Shown here: in pieces, positions 37,550-46,252 of the stretch
How the letters are laid out: the number at the start of each line of letters is the position of its first letter
Numbering within the stretch: the first letter of the stretch is position 1
NCBI GenBank assembly: GCA_026647215.1
Contig: JAPKHC010000001.1
Location: 1 to 64,000, forward strand
DNA length: 64,000 nucleotides
Reading direction: 5' to 3'
Origin: F1-120-MAGs118 sp013360535
GTDB lineage: Bacteria; Planctomycetota; UBA1135; GCA-002686595
The notes under the pieces: model-generated
Told to the model about the DNA's origin: nothing
What the model saw: only the letters and a program-made list of their open reading frames with translations
Database searches by the model: none
Program-made: the position numbers and the translations under genes

Positions 37550-39387
37550 CGCCGGTTCCTCACGAAGGCGCGGATGCCGAACACCGGCGCGCGTTGCAGC
37601 GGCGGTTCGCCAGGAAGCAGCAGGCCCAGGGGCGGATCTCCGAACAGCGCGACGGGTCGGTACTCGCTCGTCAGCCAGCCGAAGAGCTTCTGACCGTAGT
37701 CGCGGCCGAACCACGGCACGCCGTACTCCGCGGTGCTCTTGTGCGTGAGGAACACGACGTCCGGCGGCGCTGCGCGGAAGCTCGCGACGATGCGCTCCTC
37801 GCCGAACAGGATCAGCTCCGGCGGCATGAAGTTGACGTAGGGCGTCGGGTTCGTCGCGCGTGCGAGGTAGTTGAGCGTCACGCCTTCGGGGAGCACCGCG
37901 AGCGTCAGCGGACGGCCCTCCGGCGCGGGTTGGCGCGCGAGCCACTCGAGCGCGGCGTTCATCACGCGTCCACGCACGTCCGTGCGGATGCGGTCGCGGC
38001 CGGTTCCGAGCTCGACGTCCTTGCGAGCATGGAGCTTGTGCGTGGTGGCGAGGCACGCGAGCGCGATCGCGGACGCGACGACGATTCCGCTCGCGCGTAG
38101 AGCGACGGCACTGCCGCCGCGGCGCTCGAGCCAGCCTGGAATCCAGCTCCACAGCGCGGCGCACAGCAACGCGGTCGCCGGCAGCGCCAGCGTGAAGCCG
38201 TACTGGCCGAGGCGTGCGTTGAGCAGGATCTTCGCGAGCAACGCGAGCGAGAGCGCGGCGAAGCCCGCGAGCAGCGGCCAGCGCGCGAGTCCGCGATGCG
38301 CGCGGGTCGCGAGCAGCGCGAGCGCGGTCGCGAGCGCGGCGAAAAGCGGCCAGGGACGCGCGATCTCGGGCCAGGGCACGAACTTCCAGCAGGCCGCGAC
38401 GATTCCTGCCGTGGCGAGAGCTCCGACCGCGGCCGTCGCGCGCTCCCCGAGCCGTTTCGCGGCGAAGCGGGCCAGCGCGAGCCCCGGCAGCAGCGCTCCG
38501 ACGAGACCGAGCGCGACAGCACCAAGCCGCAGGAGGTTCCTCCCCGGCGCGTCCGTGCCCATGCCGACCTTGTAGAACGGCAGCTTCGCGACTTCGCCGT
38601 TGGCGAGGTCGGGCCACGCGCCGAGCGTCGAGCGCCACGCCAGGTCGACCCCGAGCTCCGGAATCTGCAGCGTCCAGCCGAGCAGCACCGCCGTCACGAG
38701 CCCGAGCGCGAAGGCCGCGCTCGCCCGGGCCAGGCGGAACCTCGCGCTCCAGCACAATGCGACGAGCGCCACACCCGAGCCGACGAGCGCCGCGACGAAC
38801 GGCTCCGGCTTCGTGAGGAACGCCAGGCCTGTGCAGAAGCCTGCCGCGAGCACCAGCACGATCGAGCCGCGACCCTTCCAGCTCGCGAGCAGCGCGAGGC
38901 TCGCCAGCGCGAGGCACAACCCGTGGGTCGCCTCGTGCGAGTAGGGGCAGAGCTGGTTGTAGTTGCCGATGCCCACTTGCTGGCCGAAACCGCAGGTGGC
39001 CATCACGATGAAGCACGCGAAGGTCGCTGCCCAAGCGCTCGCGCACGCGCGCAGGATCTGGTGCAGCAGCGCGAGCGAGAGCGCGAAGACGAGCGCATTC
39101 GCCCACACCAGCGTCGAGAGTCCCGCGCCGAACGTGCGGAACAGCGCCGCGTTGACGTGTGGCGAGAACGGTCCGTTGAACCACGCGAGGTCGCGCTGCA
39201 GCGCGGCGCCTTCGCTCATGCGCCACGGCACGTACAGCTCACGGCCGAAGTCGACCATCGGGTCGGGCCACGTGCCCCAGGTCCACGCCATCAACCCAGC
39301 GAAGGCCAGCGCGAGCAGCGCCGCGTGAGGCAGCGCGGCGCGCATCGCTCCCGGGGCTCGCTGCGGCGACGCGCTCGCCTCGTTCAT
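37546..39387 (-). CDS. Multi-helix membrane glycosyltransferase-like protein (GT39/ArnT-like fold)
   Basis: 613 residues with about 11-12 membrane helices and a soluble C-terminal domain of ~170 residues. The first external loop holds acidic residues (DPMVDFGRELYVPWRMSEG), in the position of the catalytic Asp of GT-C enzymes that use polyprenyl-phosphate sugars. The C-terminal part (LAVLPEGVTLNYLARATNPTPYVNF) is like that of uncharacterised bacterial GT-C proteins. A lipid-linked sugar donor is likely, the acceptor unknown. ATGA overlaps link it to the sulfatase-fold gene upstream and the copper ATPase downstream. It resembles the frameshifted gene at 47488-49090 in general layout. Confidence 0.72.
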   Translation of the reverse strand: MNEASASPQRAPGAMRAALPHAALLALAFAGLMAWTWGTWPDPMVDFGRELYVPWRMSEGAALQRDLAWFNGPFSPHVNAALFRTFGAGLSTLVWANALVFALSLALLHQILRACASAWAATFACFIVMATCGFGQQVGIGNYNQLCPYSHEATHGLCLALASLALLASWKGRGSIVLVLAAGFCTGLAFLTKPEPFVAALVGSGVALVALCWSARFRLARASAAFALGLVTAVLLGWTLQIPELGVDLAWRSTLGAWPDLANGEVAKLPFYKVGMGTDAPGRNLLRLGAVALGLVGALLPGLALARFAAKRLGERATAAVGALATAGIVAACWKFVPWPEIARPWPLFAALATALALLATRAHRGLARWPLLAGFAALSLALLAKILLNARLGQYGFTLALPATALLCAALWSWIPGWLERRGGSAVALRASGIVVASAIALACLATTHKLHARKDVELGTGRDRIRTDVRGRVMNAALEWLARQPAPEGRPLTLAVLPEGVTLNYLARATNPTPYVNFMPPELILFGEERIVASFRAAPPDVVFLTHKSTAEYGVPWFGRDYGQKLFGWLTSEYRPVALFGDPPLGLLLPGEPPLQRAPVFGIRAFVRNRR

Positions 39388-40853
39388 CGCTCGTCCTTCG
39401 AACCCATCAGGTAGCCGGTCTCGCGCAGCTTGCGCTCGAGCTCCGGGTCGAGCTCCGCCGCCGTCGCCTTGGCGCCGAGGTACACACGCAGGGCCTCTGC
39501 GCTCTCGAGCGAGCGGTCGAGCCGCCCGAAAGCCGCGTCGTGCGCGGAGTTCGTGCCCTCGGGAATCGCCGTGCGTTCCTGGCGGTCGCGCACGAGGTCG
39601 TGGGCGACGCTCGGCAGTTCCTTGCCGTCCGGCGTGCGACCGAAGCGGGTCACCTTGAGCTCGCGCGTGCGCAACGCGCGGAAGTCGCGCTTGTCCGCGT
39701 GCAACTCGAGCAGCGCCGGCGTCGGCGCGAGCGCCTTCCCGCGCGCGAGCGGCAGCAGGTCGCGACCCGCCATCGTCGGCAGCTCGCGCGCGCCGGCGGC
39801 CGTGAGCAGCGTCGGCATGATGTCGACGATCCGCACCTGATCGGCCACCGTCAGCCCGGCCTCGATCTGCCCCGGCCAGTGCATCACGAGGGGCACCTTC
39901 ACGACCTCGTCGTACAGCGTCTTCTGGTGGCCCTTCGAGCCGTGCTCGAAGAACTCCTCGCCGTGGTCGGCCGTGAGCACGACCAGCGTGTTCTCGAGCA
40001 GGCCCTTCTCGCGCAGAACGCCGAGGATCTGCTTCAGGATCTCGTCGGTGAAGCGGATCTCACCGTCGTAGAGCGCGAGCAGGTGCTCGAGGTCGCGCCG
40101 CGCCATGCCGCGGTGCACGTCGCGGCTGCCCATGAAGTCGCGGCCGTCGACCGCGCCCTTGTACTCGGGATCGAACATCCGGTCGTAGGGCGCCGGCGGG
40201 ATGAAGTCGTAATGGACATCCCACAGGTGCACGAACAGGAAGAATGGCTTGTCCGCGGGCGCTTCCGCCGTCCACGCCTTCACGTTCTCGAGCGTGCGCG
40301 GTCCGGTGATGTCCTCGTGCGACTTGCCCGCGGCGGAGCGCGACTCCGCGCGCAGCACATCTTCGCCCGCGTCGTCGGGCACGGTCGTCATGCAGCTGCG
40401 GTACACGTCGAAGCCGTCGCCGAGACCAAACGTCGGATGCAGGTACGGGCCGCCGAAGAATCCCGCGGTGTGGTACCCCGCGGCGCGCAGCTCTTCCGCG
40501 AGCGTGCGATGGTCGGGCGAGAGCCGCAGTCCGTTGTCGAACAGTCCGTGGGTCGAGTCGTAGAGGCCGGTGAAGAGCGCCGCGTGCGCGGGCAGCGTCC
40601 ACGAGGAGGTGCTCACCGCCGTCTCGAAGCGCACGCCTTCGGCGGCGAGGCGATCGATCTCGGGACTCGTCGGCCGCGGGTGCCCGTAGCAGCCGAGGTG
40701 ATCGGGCCGCAGGCTGTCGATCGACACGAGCACGAGGTTGGGACGCGCGGGAGCGTCGTCGCGGCACGCACTGAGGCCGAGCAGCGCGAGGGACGCGAGC
40801 GCGAGGCCACGCAGCGCGGGCGGGCTCGCGAGAGGAAGGGCGGCGCGGCTCAT
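39384..40853 (-). CDS. Sulfatase-fold (alkaline phosphatase superfamily) lipoprotein without formylglycine cysteine
   Basis: 489 residues. A lipoprotein signal ends in LSAC, so it is exported and lipid-anchored. The sulfatase fold is clear: PNLVLVSIDSLRPDHLGCYG, TSSWTLPAHAALFTG, VHLWDVHYDF, VVLTADHGEEFFEHGSKGH and VPLVMHWPG. Metal ligands Asp, Asp-His and Lys/His positions are present. At the activation site the CxPxR motif of true sulfatases reads TLPAH, so Thr replaces the Cys that becomes formylglycine. Thr-type members include phospho- and phosphoethanolamine transferases and hydrolases, so this may not be a sulfatase. It heads an overlapping three-gene operon. Confidence 0.87.
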   Translation of the reverse strand: MSRAALPLASPPALRGLALASLALLGLSACRDDAPARPNLVLVSIDSLRPDHLGCYGHPRPTSPEIDRLAAEGVRFETAVSTSSWTLPAHAALFTGLYDSTHGLFDNGLRLSPDHRTLAEELRAAGYHTAGFFGGPYLHPTFGLGDGFDVYRSCMTTVPDDAGEDVLRAESRSAAGKSHEDITGPRTLENVKAWTAEAPADKPFFLFVHLWDVHYDFIPPAPYDRMFDPEYKGAVDGRDFMGSRDVHRGMARRDLEHLLALYDGEIRFTDEILKQILGVLREKGLLENTLVVLTADHGEEFFEHGSKGHQKTLYDEVVKVPLVMHWPGQIEAGLTVADQVRIVDIMPTLLTAAGARELPTMAGRDLLPLARGKALAPTPALLELHADKRDFRALRTRELKVTRFGRTPDGKELPSVAHDLVRDRQERTAIPEGTNSAHDAAFGRLDRSLESAEALRVYLGAKATAAELDPELERKLRETGYLMGSKDER

Positions 40854-40933
40854 TCGCGGCCATCCTAATGCGAGCGCGGCGCACTTCCACGCGGGCGCAC
40901 GAGGGAGCGTGGCAGTAGACTGCGCGCCCTCCG

Positions 40934-43249
40934 ATGCAAGAGCCTCCGCGTCGTCCCGCCGCTCCGGCGCACTCGCTGTTTCCCGAGCTTCCGCCGCCGC
41001 CTCCGCCGCCGCCCTGGGCCGGTGCGAGCGCCGGGGCCGCGAAGGCGCCGGCCGCAGCGGGAGCGACGCCCAGCCCGACGCCGCGTGGGCCGGCGCAACT
41101 GACCGATGGCCTCAATCCGGAGCAGCGCGAGGCGGTCGAGCACGGCGACGGGCCGATGCTGATCCTGGCGGGCGCCGGCTCGGGCAAGACGCGCGTCATC
41201 ACGCGCCGCATCGCGCACCTGATCGCGGCGCGCGGCGTCCACGCCGGGGACGTGCTCGCCATCACGTTCACCAACAAGGCTGCCGGCGAGATGCGCGAGC
41301 GCTGCACGTCGCTCGGAGTGCCCCCGGGCGCGTGGATCTCGACCTTCCACGCGACCTGCGCGCGCATCCTGCGCCGCGACATCGAGCACCTCGGCGGCTA
41401 CACGCGCGACTTCACGATCTTCGACACCGACGACCGCGCCAAGCTGATCCGCGACCTGATCAAGAGCTCCGGCTACGACACGACGGCCTACAAGCCGGCC
41501 GAGGTCGGCGCCTTCATCAGCGACCGCAAGAACCGCGGCGTTCCCGCGGGCGAGCTGGAGTCGGGCGGCTTCTCCGACGAGGTCTACCTGCGCGTCCACA
41601 AGGAGTACGAGGCCGCGCTCGCACGCAACAACGCGCTCGACTTCGACGACCTCTTGGCGAAGGTGATCGAGCTCTTCGATCACCATCCGGGCGTGCGCGA
41701 CCAGTACGCCGACCGCTTCCGCCACGTGCTCGTCGACGAGTACCAGGACACCAACGGCGTGCAGTACAAGCTGCTGCGCCACCTGACGGTCTTCCGCCAG
41801 AACATCGCGGTTTGCGGCGATCCCGACCAGTCGATCTACGGGTGGCGCGGCGCCGACGTGCGCAACATCCTGCGCTTCGAGGTCGACTTCCCCGGCGCGC
41901 GCGTGGTCAAGCTCGAGCGCAACTACCGCTCGTCGCAGAACATCCTCGACGCCGCGCAGGCAGTGATCCGCAACAACACGCAGCGCAAGGAGAAGGCGCT
42001 GTACTCCGACAAGGGACCGGGCGAGAAGCTCGTCGTCGTGCAGTGCGCGGGCGAGGAGGACGAGGCGCGCGAGATCGCGCTGCGCATCCGCACGCTCGCC
42101 GACGCGGGCCGCCGCCACGACCAGTTCGCGATCTTCTACCGCGCGAACTTCCTGCAGCGTGCGCTCGAACGTGCGCTCAGGCTCTCGTCGATTCCCTACC
42201 AGATCGTCGCGGGCACCGAGTTCTACCAGCGCCGCGAGATCAAGGACCTGATCGCGTACCTGCGCGTGATGGTCAACCCCGCCGACGACGAGGCCTGCGT
42301 GCGCTCGCTCGGCGTGCCGACGCGTGGCATCGGCGACAAGTCGATCGACGAGCTGCGCGAGTGGGCGCTCGACCGGCGCCAGCCGCTGTCGCGCGCGATC
42401 CGCAGCGAGGAGGCGCGCGCGCGCATCCGGGGTCGAGCCCGCGCCGCGCTCGAAGCCTTCGCTGGTGCGCTGGAGCGGCTCGCGTTGCATGCCGAAGGCC
42501 CTGCGGCGGTCGCGCTCGAGGCCGTGATCGAGGAGACGCGTTACTTCGAGTGGCTGGCACGTTCGGCGGAGCGCGACGACGTCGATCGTGAGGCCAACGT
42601 GCAGGAACTGCTGGGCCACGCCTCGACCTACGACGAGGAAAACCCGCAGGGAGGCCTGCGTGGCTTCCTGCAGGACATCGCGCTCGTCAGCGACGCCGAC
42701 GGTTACGACGACGCGACGCCGAAGGTCGCGCTGATGACGATGCACGCCGCGAAAGGCCTCGAATTCCCGGTGGTTTTCATCGCTGGCGTCGAGGAGGACC
42801 TGCTTCCGCACAAGCGCGCCGTCGCCGAGAGCGAGCATGGGCTCGAAGAGGAGCGGCGGCTTTTCTACGTCGGCATGACGCGCGCGCAGGAAGTGCTCGT
42901 GCTCTCGCACGCCGCCACGCGCCGCCAGTACGACGGCGAGATCTGGTGCCGGCCGTCGCGTTTCCTCGAGGAGATTCCGCGCGAGCTCGTCGCCGGTCAG
43001 GGCGGGGCCGCTGAGGAGGCCGAGGATCTCGGCGACTACGTGTTCGAGCCCGACGCGTCGCGCTCGCCGGAGCTCGCCGTCGGCGACACGGTCGAGCACG
43101 ACTTCTTCGGGCGCGGCACCGTGGAGCTGCTCGCGGGCGCCGGCACGAACGCGCGTGCGACGATCTGGTTCGGCAAGCACGGCCGCAAGCAGCTGATGCT
43201 GGCCTATGCGCGCCTCAAGCGCATCCCCAGCTCCGGGGGACGACGGTGA
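40934..43249 (+). CDS. pcrA: UvrD/PcrA-type DNA helicase with proline-rich N-terminal extension
   Basis: 771 residues. SF1A helicase motifs appear in order: LNPEQREAV (Q motif), LAGAGSGKTRV (Walker A), AITFTNKAAGEMRER, DEYQDTN (Walker B), CGDPDQSIYGWRGAD, LERNYRSSQNIL, LMTMHAAKGLEFPVVF and ERRLFYVGMTRAQE. The C-terminus has a Tudor-like fold (VGDTVEHDFFGRGTVELL) as in PcrA, where it contacts RNA polymerase. It unwinds DNA 3'-5' in repair and replication. The first ~55 residues are Pro/Ala-rich (PPPPPPPPWAG) and probably disordered, an unusual addition. Its stop overlaps the GTG of the next gene by 4 bases. Confidence 0.94.
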   Translation: MQEPPRRPAAPAHSLFPELPPPPPPPPWAGASAGAAKAPAAAGATPSPTPRGPAQLTDGLNPEQREAVEHGDGPMLILAGAGSGKTRVITRRIAHLIAARGVHAGDVLAITFTNKAAGEMRERCTSLGVPPGAWISTFHATCARILRRDIEHLGGYTRDFTIFDTDDRAKLIRDLIKSSGYDTTAYKPAEVGAFISDRKNRGVPAGELESGGFSDEVYLRVHKEYEAALARNNALDFDDLLAKVIELFDHHPGVRDQYADRFRHVLVDEYQDTNGVQYKLLRHLTVFRQNIAVCGDPDQSIYGWRGADVRNILRFEVDFPGARVVKLERNYRSSQNILDAAQAVIRNNTQRKEKALYSDKGPGEKLVVVQCAGEEDEAREIALRIRTLADAGRRHDQFAIFYRANFLQRALERALRLSSIPYQIVAGTEFYQRREIKDLIAYLRVMVNPADDEACVRSLGVPTRGIGDKSIDELREWALDRRQPLSRAIRSEEARARIRGRARAALEAFAGALERLALHAEGPAAVALEAVIEETRYFEWLARSAERDDVDREANVQELLGHASTYDEENPQGGLRGFLQDIALVSDADGYDDATPKVALMTMHAAKGLEFPVVFIAGVEEDLLPHKRAVAESEHGLEEERRLFYVGMTRAQEVLVLSHAATRRQYDGEIWCRPSRFLEEIPRELVAGQGGAAEEAEDLGDYVFEPDASRSPELAVGDTVEHDFFGRGTVELLAGAGTNARATIWFGKHGRKQLMLAYARLKRIPSSGGRR

Positions 43250-44151
43250 GCGACCGACAGGACCTGCGCGCGCGCCTCGAGGCGCTGCTCGCGGAAGCGC
43301 GGGCCGCTGGCGAGCTCGACGCGCTGCGACCGCTCCTGGAGGCCGCACTCGCGCAGCCGCAGTCCGAAGTGCGCGACGACGGCGCGATACCGGTGCGCTA
43401 CGGCATGGTCGGCGACTCGAAGCCGATGCGCGAGGTCGCGGCGCTGCTCGACAAGGTCGTGCAGAGCGACGTGCCCGTGCTCGTGCTCGGCGAGACCGGC
43501 ACCGGCAAGGAACTGGTCGCGCGCGCGCTGCACCAGTACGGCCTGCGCAAGGGCAAGCCGTTCCTCGCCGAGAACTGCGCCGCGGTGCCCGCCGACCTGC
43601 TCGAGAGCGAGCTCTTCGGCCACAAGAAGGGCTCGTTCACCGGCGCCTACGTCGACCGCCCCGGCCACTTCGTCGCGGCCGACAAAGGCACGGTGTTCCT
43701 CGACGAGATCGGCGACATGCCGCTCGCGATGCAGCCCAAGCTCCTGCGCGTGCTGCAGGAGGGCGAGGTGCGCCCCGTCGGCTCGAACAAGGTCGTCAAG
43801 GTCGACGTGCGCATCGTCGCCGCGACCAACAAGGACCTGCGCGCGATGTGCAAGGCCGGCACGTTCCGCGAGGACCTCTACTTCCGCCTCGCGGTGCTCA
43901 CCGTGCAGTTGCCGCCCTTGCGCGACCGCAAGGGCGACGTGCGCCACCTCGTGCGCTTCTTCCTCGACCTGATGGAGAAGGAGATGGCGCGGCGCTGCAC
44001 GATCACGCCCGAGGCGCTCGAGCTGCTCGACCGCTGGCGCTGGCCCGGCAACGTGCGCGAGCTCGAGAACGAGATCCGCCGCACCGTCGCGCTCTCCGAC
44101 GGCACGATCCAGCCCGCGGACCTCTCCCCGCAGATCCGCGCGCTGGCGTGA
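43246..44151 (+). CDS. Minimal sigma54-dependent AAA+ activator-like protein without receiver or HTH domain
   Basis: 301 residues. After a helical N-terminus of ~60 residues comes an NtrC-type AAA+ domain: LGETGTGKELVARALH (Walker A), FGHKKGSFTGAYVDRPG (sigma54-contact loop, GSFTGA in place of GAFTGA), TVFLDEIGDMPLAMQ (Walker B), ATNKDLRAM (sensor I), FREDLYFRL (arginine fingers) and WPGNVRELENEIRR (sensor II). The protein ends soon after, without the Fis-type DNA-binding helices, and has no receiver or PAS domain. It may activate from solution, as FlgR- or CtcC-like proteins do, or form part of a larger complex. GTG start coupled to the helicase gene. Confidence 0.88.
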   Translation: MSDRQDLRARLEALLAEARAAGELDALRPLLEAALAQPQSEVRDDGAIPVRYGMVGDSKPMREVAALLDKVVQSDVPVLVLGETGTGKELVARALHQYGLRKGKPFLAENCAAVPADLLESELFGHKKGSFTGAYVDRPGHFVAADKGTVFLDEIGDMPLAMQPKLLRVLQEGEVRPVGSNKVVKVDVRIVAATNKDLRAMCKAGTFREDLYFRLAVLTVQLPPLRDRKGDVRHLVRFFLDLMEKEMARRCTITPEALELLDRWRWPGNVRELENEIRRTVALSDGTIQPADLSPQIRALA

Positions 44152-44158
44152 GCGGCGG

Positions 44159-45835
44159 CTAGCCGGCGCCGCCGATCAGCCCGAGGGCGTGCAGCAGCGG
44201 CTTGAGGACACCGCCGATGCCTTCGGCGACGATCGAGGCGACGGCGATGGTGGTGAGCGTCGCGTCGCTCCACTTGAGCCAGCGGCCGAGCACGAGCCAC
44301 ATCAGGAAGCTGCCGACGAAGAAGCCCAGACTCAGCGCGGGCGAGAGCACGAGGCCGAGGCCGATGCCGGTGGATTCCGGCAGCCACTTCTTGAACGGCG
44401 CGAAGTGCTCGACGAGCACGTAGACGACGCCGACGATCGCGCCACCGAGCAGCCAGCTCGACGCGCCCGCAGGCAGGGCTCCGAAGCCCTTGTCGAAGAT
44501 GTTGGCGCTCTCGGCCCAGACCTTGGCAACCGGGGCGCTCATCTTCTCGAAGCGTGTTCGATCAGAAAGGATCCAGTCGAACATGTAGGCCGAGGCGATC
44601 GCGCACGGCACGACCGTCAGCGTCTGCGTCCAGAACTGCCAGCGCGAAGGCACCTTGAACGCGCGGCCGTAGACCATGTCGGCGGTGAGCAGGCTCGCCT
44701 GCGCGCCGGAGCCCGAAACGAAGCCCGCGCCGGTCAGGTTGATCGCGGCGGACTTGCCGCCGAACAGCGCCGTGATGCCCTGCAGCAGGATGCCCATCAC
44801 GCGCGCTGGGTTGAAGTTGGTCTGCGCCGCGGCGCGGGTCGCGATGATGTTCTGGATCAGGCCCGCGACGACGACCAGCATCACCACCAGCACCATGTTG
44901 AGCGCAAAACGCAGGTTGAGCACGAGCGCGCAGCTCACGAACGCGACGGTGCCGAACGCGAGCAGGAGCTTCGGGCTGAGCGGCGGGTCGGGATCCTCGC
45001 TCTTGCCGCCGATCGCGACCATCGAACGCAGCGCGCCCGTGATCGTGCGCCAGTTGATCGCGAGCGCCGTCAGGCCCGACGCGACAAGGAAGCCGAGGCC
45101 GGGCCAATAGAACTTCTGCGGCGCATCGGTGGGCAGGAAGTCCAGCGAGTGCGCGCCGTACATCAGGAACACGGCGCCGACGAGGAAGCCGACGCCCGTG
45201 CGGAAGCCCATCAGGTACGCGCTGCCGATCGCGAAGGGCGATAGCGCGATGTAGCCGCCGTAGGTCGCGAGCCCACCGAGCGCCAAGGCCGACGGGACCA
45301 CGGAGTAACCGTCCTCGTCGTTGAGCACGACATACGCGCACAACGCGACGAACGAACCGAGCAGGATCACCGCCTGCCGCGGGTCACCCTTCTCGACCAG
45401 CGTGCGCACGACGGTCTCGACCGCCTTGGCGCCAGGCCACGGCAGGTCCTCCTTCAGGATCAGGAGCTGGCGCAGCGGAATCGCCATCGCGAGACCGACC
45501 AGGCTCGACACGATGCCGAACAGCGTCATGTCGAGGATCGAGTAGGGCTCGCCAGTCATCGCCTTCGCCGCATAGAAATTCGAGATGAACCCGAGGCTGC
45601 CGCCGGCGGAGCCCATGGTCGCGACGATCACCATCTCGGTGTTGGTGATGCTCTTGGCGCCAAACGGCAGCATCAGCGCGAAGAAGAACAACGCCGCGAT
45701 CGTCGGGCCTTCTTCGATGACGCCAAACGACAGCGTCAGGTAGGAGTTCATCGCGCACAGCGCGACCGAGAAGATCAGGCCCATCACGACCGCGCGGAAC
45801 GTGATCGGGGGCGTCGAACCGAGTTCGGGTTGCAT
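44159..45835 (-). CDS. OPT-family oligopeptide/metal-chelate transporter
   Basis: 558 residues with about 15 membrane helices. OPT family features include PPITFRAVVMGLIFSVALCAMNSYLTLSFG at the start, NTEMVIVATMGSAGGSLGFISNFYA, and the later GSGAQASLLTADMVYGRAFKVP. Bacterial members of this branch are predicted to take up small peptides or metal complexes; the substrate here is not known. The gene is convergent with the AAA+ gene (7 bases between stops) and has the cupin gene upstream in the same direction, 43 bases away. Confidence 0.85.
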   Translation of the reverse strand: MQPELGSTPPITFRAVVMGLIFSVALCAMNSYLTLSFGVIEEGPTIAALFFFALMLPFGAKSITNTEMVIVATMGSAGGSLGFISNFYAAKAMTGEPYSILDMTLFGIVSSLVGLAMAIPLRQLLILKEDLPWPGAKAVETVVRTLVEKGDPRQAVILLGSFVALCAYVVLNDEDGYSVVPSALALGGLATYGGYIALSPFAIGSAYLMGFRTGVGFLVGAVFLMYGAHSLDFLPTDAPQKFYWPGLGFLVASGLTALAINWRTITGALRSMVAIGGKSEDPDPPLSPKLLLAFGTVAFVSCALVLNLRFALNMVLVVMLVVVAGLIQNIIATRAAAQTNFNPARVMGILLQGITALFGGKSAAINLTGAGFVSGSGAQASLLTADMVYGRAFKVPSRWQFWTQTLTVVPCAIASAYMFDWILSDRTRFEKMSAPVAKVWAESANIFDKGFGALPAGASSWLLGGAIVGVVYVLVEHFAPFKKWLPESTGIGLGLVLSPALSLGFFVGSFLMWLVLGRWLKWSDATLTTIAVASIVAEGIGGVLKPLLHALGLIGGAG

Positions 45836-45878
45836 CGAGGGGGCGCTCGCGGGTGGGACGGAGGGGGCGGGGTGGGAG

Positions 45879-46205
45879 CTACTTCGAGTTGGGATTGGGC
45901 GACATCACGACGAGCAGGACCGCGCGCTCGTTCGACGCGTTCTCGACGCCGTGGCTTTCGCCGGGCGCCGACCAGGCGAGCTCGCCGGGTCCGAGCTCGC
46001 GAGTCTCGCTGCCCAGTGTCGCGCGCACGCGACCTTCGAGCACGAAGTAGAACTTCGTGGCACCCGCGTGCGCGTGCGGCTTCTGCGCCTGCCCGGGCTC
46101 GAGGCAGTACACGTCGCAGAACATGTGCGCAGTCTCGAACAGGTTGTGCTTTTGCAGCTTGTCCGCTGCAAAACGGAACGCGGCCTTGGCGTCGACGAAG
46201 CTCAT
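45879..46205 (-). CDS. Small single-domain cupin
   Basis: 108 residues from the ATG at 46205; an in-frame GTG at 46235 would add ten residues. One cupin barrel: motif 1 PHAHAGATKFYFVLEGRVRAT gives His, His and Glu, and motif 2 PGELAWSAPGESHGVEN gives the last His, so a metal site is likely. Such proteins range from sugar isomerases to regulators and storage proteins, and nothing here narrows the choice. It lies upstream of the OPT transporter in the same direction and divergent from the next gene, 47 bases away. Confidence 0.8.
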   Translation of the reverse strand: MSFVDAKAAFRFAADKLQKHNLFETAHMFCDVYCLEPGQAQKPHAHAGATKFYFVLEGRVRATLGSETRELGPGELAWSAPGESHGVENASNERAVLLVVMSPNPNSK

Positions 46206-46252
46206 GTCGAGCAGGGTAGCGTCGCCTCGCGCCACCGCTAAGCTGCTCGGCC

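Noticed and set aside
37550..39226. Upstream extension of the copper ATPase frame
   Set aside because: The extension is antisense-like in composition and overlaps the membrane glycosyltransferase gene. The ATG at 37549 begins right before the YHS domain and makes an ATGA overlap.
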